Shown: in pieces, positions 60,299 to 64,000 of the stretch
How positions within the stretch are numbered: the first letter of the stretch is position 1
Layout: each line of letters begins with the position of its first letter
Source: Bryobacteraceae bacterium
GTDB lineage: Bacteria; Acidobacteriota; Terriglobia; Bryobacterales; Bryobacteraceae
Reading direction: 5' to 3'
Length of the DNA stretch: 64,000 nt
Assembly: GCA_026002875.1 (NCBI GenBank)
Contig: BPGE01000001.1
Location: 4,745,561-4,809,560 of the forward strand
Translations under genes and position numbers: made by a program
Notes under the pieces: generated by a model
Databases searched by the model: none
Seen by the model: only the letters and a program-made list of their open reading frames with translations
What the model was told of the DNA's origin: nothing

Positions 60299-63200
60299 CT
60301 AGAACAGGATCTTTGCACTCAGCAGCATGGTGCGCCCGCCGGGATCGGTCACATTCTGACCGAACTGCGGACTGCTCATCACTGCGATCGGGTTGCCGAA
60401 GTTGCGGTGGTTGAACGCGTTGATCCAGTCCGCGCGCAGCTGCAGCCGGAAGCGCTCGGTGATGTCGGTCGTCTTCAGCGCCGAAACGCTCCAGTTGCGG
60501 AAGCCCGGTCCGCGGAAAGTGTTGCGGCCCAGATTGCCGCCATTCGGCTTGGAGTTTGCCAGCGGCGTCCCGGCGGCGGTCAGGTTCGTGAGGAAGATAC
60601 CCGCCCCAGTAATGGGCGTGCTGAATGTCCGCCAGTTGGCGGTGACCGGGTCGAGCGTCAGCGTGCCGTTCTGGTTGTAATCCGGGCGGTGCGGCGCAGG
60701 CGTTCCCGTGCCGCCGGTGTCCACGCCGGTGCGGACCGTGAACGGCTGCCCGCTCTGGAAGTCCGCCGTCCCCGTGAACGACCAGCCCTTGCCCAGCCGG
60801 CGGGCGAAGCCGTTGTTCCACGCCGGCAGCAGGTTCGGCAGATCGTAGTTCCAGTAGGTGGCCACCCGGTGCGGGCGGTCGAACACCGAGCGCGACCACT
60901 CGTTGCGGTAGTTGAAGAAGTCCTGCGGCACCTGCGGGCTCGAGTTCACGATGTCCGCCACGCCCAGGGACTCGTCGTTGTCGGAGTAGTTGGCGCTCCA
61001 CGTGTAGTTGCCGCCGATCGTCAGCCCGTTGGCGAGCCGCCGGTCGAGCTTCACGAACATGGCGTCGTAGCGCGCCTTCGCCGTCGATTCAATCAGCACC
61101 CGCGAGCCCCACGCCGGATTCAGGCGCCGGGAAACGGGGAACGCCGCCGTCGGCAGCAGTCCCGGGATCGAATTGGGGTTCCGCGTCTCCAGCACCCGCG
61201 CAGCCTGCTCGGCCGTCAGAATGCCCGGATTCGCCTGCCCCTGCCGGATCTGCGCGTAGCTGCTCGAGCCGCTGTAGCCCAGCTCGAACACGTAATTGCG
61301 CAGGAACTGCCGTTGCACCGAGAAGCTGTAGAACCGCGTCGTCGGATGCTGCATGTCCGTCGGGCTGTTGACGAACGTCGCATACGGATCCAGCCTCGGC
61401 GTGGCGCTCACTGGCAGCAGGTTCGGCCACTGGTTCACGAGTCCCGTCCGGTCGACTTCGCCCACGACCACGCGAGGGAAGTTGCTGGCGTTCACGGTCA
61501 GGATGTTGAAGAACAGCACGTCGTAGCCCATGCCCCAGCCGCCGCGGAACACGGTCTGTCCGTCGCCGAGCAGTTTGCCCAGCCAGCCGCCTTTGCCTGT
61601 CGGGCTGTAGGCGAACCCGGCGCGCGGCGCCCAGTTGTTGCGGTCCATCCGCACATCGCGCGGCACGCCCACCGCCGCCACCGCATCGTTGGCGGCGCCG
61701 AAGAATCCGAACGGCACCGTGTTCACCTCGTACCGCAGGCCGAGGTTCAGCGTCAGCTCCGGCGTCACGCGCCAGTCGTCCTGGAAGAACAGGAACGTGT
61801 TCCACTGCCGCGCGTCGAACGTGGCCGTATTCAGCGCCTGCCGGAACGCCGCCGGCCGGTTGTTCAGAAAGTCCTGCAGGTTATCGAACGTGTACGTGCC
61901 CTTCGAGTCGAACGCGGCGTTGTTGAACAGCTTGTTGTACCGCACGTCGGCGCCGATCTTGATGGAGTGACGGTTCCAGAGATACGTCGACGTGTTCTGG
62001 AACTGGTAGGAGTTCTGCAGGCGGCCCTGCGGGAAGTTCGAGAGCCCGCCCACCGTGAAAAATCCCGTGATTCCCGTCGTCGGCGTGCGCGGATCGTTCT
62101 CCGGGAAATCCAGGAAGCCGCGGACGTAGGCGAAGCGGAATTCGTTCACCCACTGCGGGCTGAACGTCCGCGTCCACGACGCGGCATGATTCTGCCGCAG
62201 AATCTCCTGCGAGGCTGCGAACAGGCTGCCGAACTGCAGGTTGCTCGTCACATTCGGCTGCATGCGCTGGTCCACCTGAAGGCGGTAGGTCAGTGCGTCC
62301 TTCGACGTCAGCGCATGATCCACCCTCGCCGTGCCGTACCAGAAATTGTACGGGTTGGCCAGAGGAAGCTGGATCTGGCCGACGGGAATCGAAACGCCGT
62401 TCACGGTCACGTTGCGGGGATTCGTATAGCGCGTCACGCGGGGATAAATGTCCTCCAGAAACCGGATGCCGCCCAGGACGGCCTGACGGCTGGCCGGCGT
62501 CTGGTCTGGCCCCAGCGGAACGTTCCGCAGCAGCTGGTAGCCTTCCGCCGTCGGAATCGTCGCCACCGCCGCATTGCGGGCGTCAGGCGCCTCCCGCCGC
62601 CGGTTGGCTTCGATCAGCGCGAAAAAGAACGTGCGGTCCTTCCGGATGGGGCCGCCCAGCGAACCGCCCGCCTGGTTCTGGTTGAAGCGCGGCGTCGAAT
62701 TCACTCCCGCGCGCTTGTTCAGCAGGCTCACCGGCTCCACCCAGTTCGCGCGATAGTAATTGAACACAGAACCGTGGAATTCGTTGGTCCCGCTGCGCGT
62801 CGTCACCATGATCTGCGCGCCGCTGTTGCGCCCGTACTCGGCCGAATAGGCCGCCGTCTGCACCTGGTACTCGGAGATCGCCTCCGGGATGATGCGGTTG
62901 TTGGAGATCGTCACCGATGGATCGTTGTTGTCCACGCCGTCGATCATGAAGTTGTTGTTCCGCGCGCGCTGGCCGTTCGCCGAAATGCCGGTCGACCCGG
63001 GGCCGCGCGCCGCCGTCGGCGCCAGCAGCGCGATCTGGTTCACGTCGCGCGTCGCGCCCGTCAGCGGCAGATTCTCCAGAACCTTCACATCCAGCTTGCG
63101 CTCGATGGAGGCCGTCGCCTTCGACAGTTCCACGCCGGCGGGCGCCGCCACGACTTCCAGCGTCGTCGCCGCCGACGCCACTTCCAGAGACTGGTTCAAC

Positions 63201-63508
63201 ACCACTTCCTGCGTGGCGCCGACTTCCACAGGGCCCACGCGGCGCGTGGCGAAGCCGCTGCTGGCGAACTCCACCATGTACCTGCCCGGCTCGACGGCGG
63301 GGAACCGGTAAAGACCAACCTCGTTCGTCTTCACCGTGCGCCGGATGTTCGTGTCCACGTTGATGATGGACACATCAGCGTTGGTAATCACCGCGCCGGA
63401 ACTGTCCGTCACGGTCCCTGAAATATAGCCGCGCGAGAGCTGTCCCCATGCGGCGAAGCTGCAGAACATGAGCAGAAATACACCCACACGTCGGGTGAAA
63501 TTGTCCAT
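60299..63508 (-). CDS. TonB-dependent receptor with carboxypeptidase-regulatory-like N-terminal domain (Oar-like)
   Basis: This 1069-residue outer-membrane transporter has a signal peptide (GVFLLMFCSFAAWGQ). A carboxypeptidase-regulatory-like beta-sandwich follows at about residues 25-115 (GYISGTVTDSSGAVITNADV). Next is a plug-like domain with SANGQRARNNNFMIDGVDNND and YSAEYGRNSGAQIMVTTRSG, and then a large barrel ending in SAKILF. This architecture is expanded in Acidobacteria, often for saccharide or protein-derived substrates. No SusD-like partner is nearby. GGAG lies about ten bases before the ATG. Confidence 0.95.
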   Translation of the reverse strand: MDNFTRRVGVFLLMFCSFAAWGQLSRGYISGTVTDSSGAVITNADVSIINVDTNIRRTVKTNEVGLYRFPAVEPGRYMVEFASSGFATRRVGPVEVGATQEVVLNQSLEVASAATTLEVVAAPAGVELSKATASIERKLDVKVLENLPLTGATRDVNQIALLAPTAARGPGSTGISANGQRARNNNFMIDGVDNNDPSVTISNNRIIPEAISEYQVQTAAYSAEYGRNSGAQIMVTTRSGTNEFHGSVFNYYRANWVEPVSLLNKRAGVNSTPRFNQNQAGGSLGGPIRKDRTFFFALIEANRRREAPDARNAAVATIPTAEGYQLLRNVPLGPDQTPASRQAVLGGIRFLEDIYPRVTRYTNPRNVTVNGVSIPVGQIQLPLANPYNFWYGTARVDHALTSKDALTYRLQVDQRMQPNVTSNLQFGSLFAASQEILRQNHAASWTRTFSPQWVNEFRFAYVRGFLDFPENDPRTPTTGITGFFTVGGLSNFPQGRLQNSYQFQNTSTYLWNRHSIKIGADVRYNKLFNNAAFDSKGTYTFDNLQDFLNNRPAAFRQALNTATFDARQWNTFLFFQDDWRVTPELTLNLGLRYEVNTVPFGFFGAANDAVAAVGVPRDVRMDRNNWAPRAGFAYSPTGKGGWLGKLLGDGQTVFRGGWGMGYDVLFFNILTVNASNFPRVVVGEVDRTGLVNQWPNLLPVSATPRLDPYATFVNSPTDMQHPTTRFYSFSVQRQFLRNYVFELGYSGSSSYAQIRQGQANPGILTAEQAARVLETRNPNSIPGLLPTAAFPVSRRLNPAWGSRVLIESTAKARYDAMFVKLDRRLANGLTIGGNYTWSANYSDNDESLGVADIVNSSPQVPQDFFNYRNEWSRSVFDRPHRVATYWNYDLPNLLPAWNNGFARRLGKGWSFTGTADFQSGQPFTVRTGVDTGGTGTPAPHRPDYNQNGTLTLDPVTANWRTFSTPITGAGIFLTNLTAAGTPLANSKPNGGNLGRNTFRGPGFRNWSVSALKTTDITERFRLQLRADWINAFNHRNFGNPIAVMSSPQFGQNVTDPGGRTMLLSAKILF

Positions 63509-64000
63509 TATTCAATTCTCCTGAAGAGCGAATTGTGGTGGGTTTTCCCGGAAGCTTGCGTCCGCTGACAGGGCAGAACCGCCTTTTTTCTGATTCCCGG
63601 GCCGGCAGGCAGGACTGAAAAATTCCTTCCGCCCGGAACAGGCTCGGCGCCCTGTTCAGACCGGCTGAAACAGGGCTTCTGATCGCTTCTTTTCAGGTCT
63701 CGCAGCTCGAACCGAGTGCTCGATCCTGCGGGAAAAATACGCCCGCTTCCCTCTCACCATACAAAATTCCGTTCTTTACAGTCAAGTGACTGCCGCGGCC
63801 GCCGTCTCTGCAAAGAAGCAACGGTCCGGAAAAAGTCTCTTGCCCCTGCGGGCCGTCAGCAGGAATCAGAATCCACTCGGGTCGAAATCCGGTTCCGGGC
63901 CGCGGGCGGCGCGGCCGCAGGCCGCGAGAGCCGCCGGCCCCCTCGATGCCCTCAACCCGAATGGCGGTGAATGGGGGTGCGATTTCTCCGCCGCCCTGGC
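63509..64000. other. Upstream region of the TonB receptor gene; no gene recognised
   Basis: No convincing coding sequence was seen in these 492 bp. It holds the candidate promoter at 63756-63785 and a long leader of about 240 bp. The last 180 bp are very GC-rich and featureless. Confidence 0.5.
63756..63785 (-). promoter_or_regulatory. Candidate promoter for the TonB receptor gene
   Basis: On the minus strand, TTGACT (63785-63780) and TATGGT (63761-63756) are 18 bp apart, within the only AT-rich part of this region. The distance to the ATG implies a long 5' leader of about 240 nt. Confidence 0.45.

Noticed and set aside
60407-63421. 1004-codon plus-strand frame opposite the TonB receptor
   Set aside because: It mirrors the receptor gene in antisense and shows no domain or plausible start.

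Overview
The window is high-GC, gene-dense bacterial chromosome. An acidobacterium of the Bryobacterales/Solibacter type is the best guess. The signs are a 1069-residue TonB-dependent receptor with an N-terminal carboxypeptidase-regulatory-like domain, PEP-CTERM proteins, a PEP-CTERM-type polysaccharide deacetylase, a DUF4139 protein, tail-fibre-like secreted repeat proteins and a split glycine decarboxylase. This is inferred from gene types, since no rRNA or phylogenetic marker was compared. No insertion sequence, prophage or CRISPR array was seen.

Layout. 1-3053 (minus): three secreted proteins of unknown role, one cut by the window edge. 3286-6919 (plus): exopolysaccharide genes (glycosyltransferase, UDP-sugar dehydrogenase, deacetylase). 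6924-8312: an outer-membrane barrel. 8511-11579: two secreted TPR-type proteins and rnc. 11656-15460: an operon with an isocitrate-lyase-family enzyme, LeuC-like and LeuD-like subunits and an isopropylmalate/isocitrate dehydrogenase homologue. 15694-16464: a small barrel. 16763-19891 (minus): pyrR-pyrB-pyrC behind a small secreted protein. 19875-24211: two homoserine dehydrogenases and a DUF4139 protein. 24261-28943: response regulator, glgB with an unknown partner, adenosine-deaminase-family enzyme and cysE. 29168-30823: ruvAB. 30833-34179: an orphan 823-residue protein, a GNAT acetyltransferase and a small partner. 34209-35054: an isomerase-like TIM-barrel protein.

35319-41227 (minus) holds the whole glycine cleavage set, gcvT-gcvH and gcvPA-gcvPB, with a two-domain methyltransferase on the opposite strand between the halves. 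Bacterioferritin follows (41416), then a tightly overlapping PIG-L-like / 41-residue membrane peptide / sodium-solute symporter operon (42012-46284). At 46303 lies a selenocysteine tRNA with anticodon UCA. Next come a WYL regulator and an overlapping Mre11/Rad50-like pair (46513-51208); the leader of the pair can fold into two mutually exclusive hairpins, one covering the ribosome-binding site. Two PEP-CTERM proteins (51281-53057) match the PEP-CTERM-type deacetylase at 6044, although no exosortase gene is present here. A PP-loop ATPase (53523-54734) is followed by ten tandem copies of a roughly 61-bp palindromic repeat. 55640-59665 (minus) is a catabolic cluster of lactate-type permease, RraA-like protein and enolase-superfamily enzyme. 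Beyond it a related repeat copy is split by a 156-bp element with near-perfect inverted ends. The window closes with the TonB receptor gene (60299-63508) and its upstream region.

The least explained parts are the selC / WYL / hookless Rad50-Mre11 neighbourhood with its two-state leader, the composite palindromic repeats, and the lyase/hydro-lyase/dehydrogenase operon.
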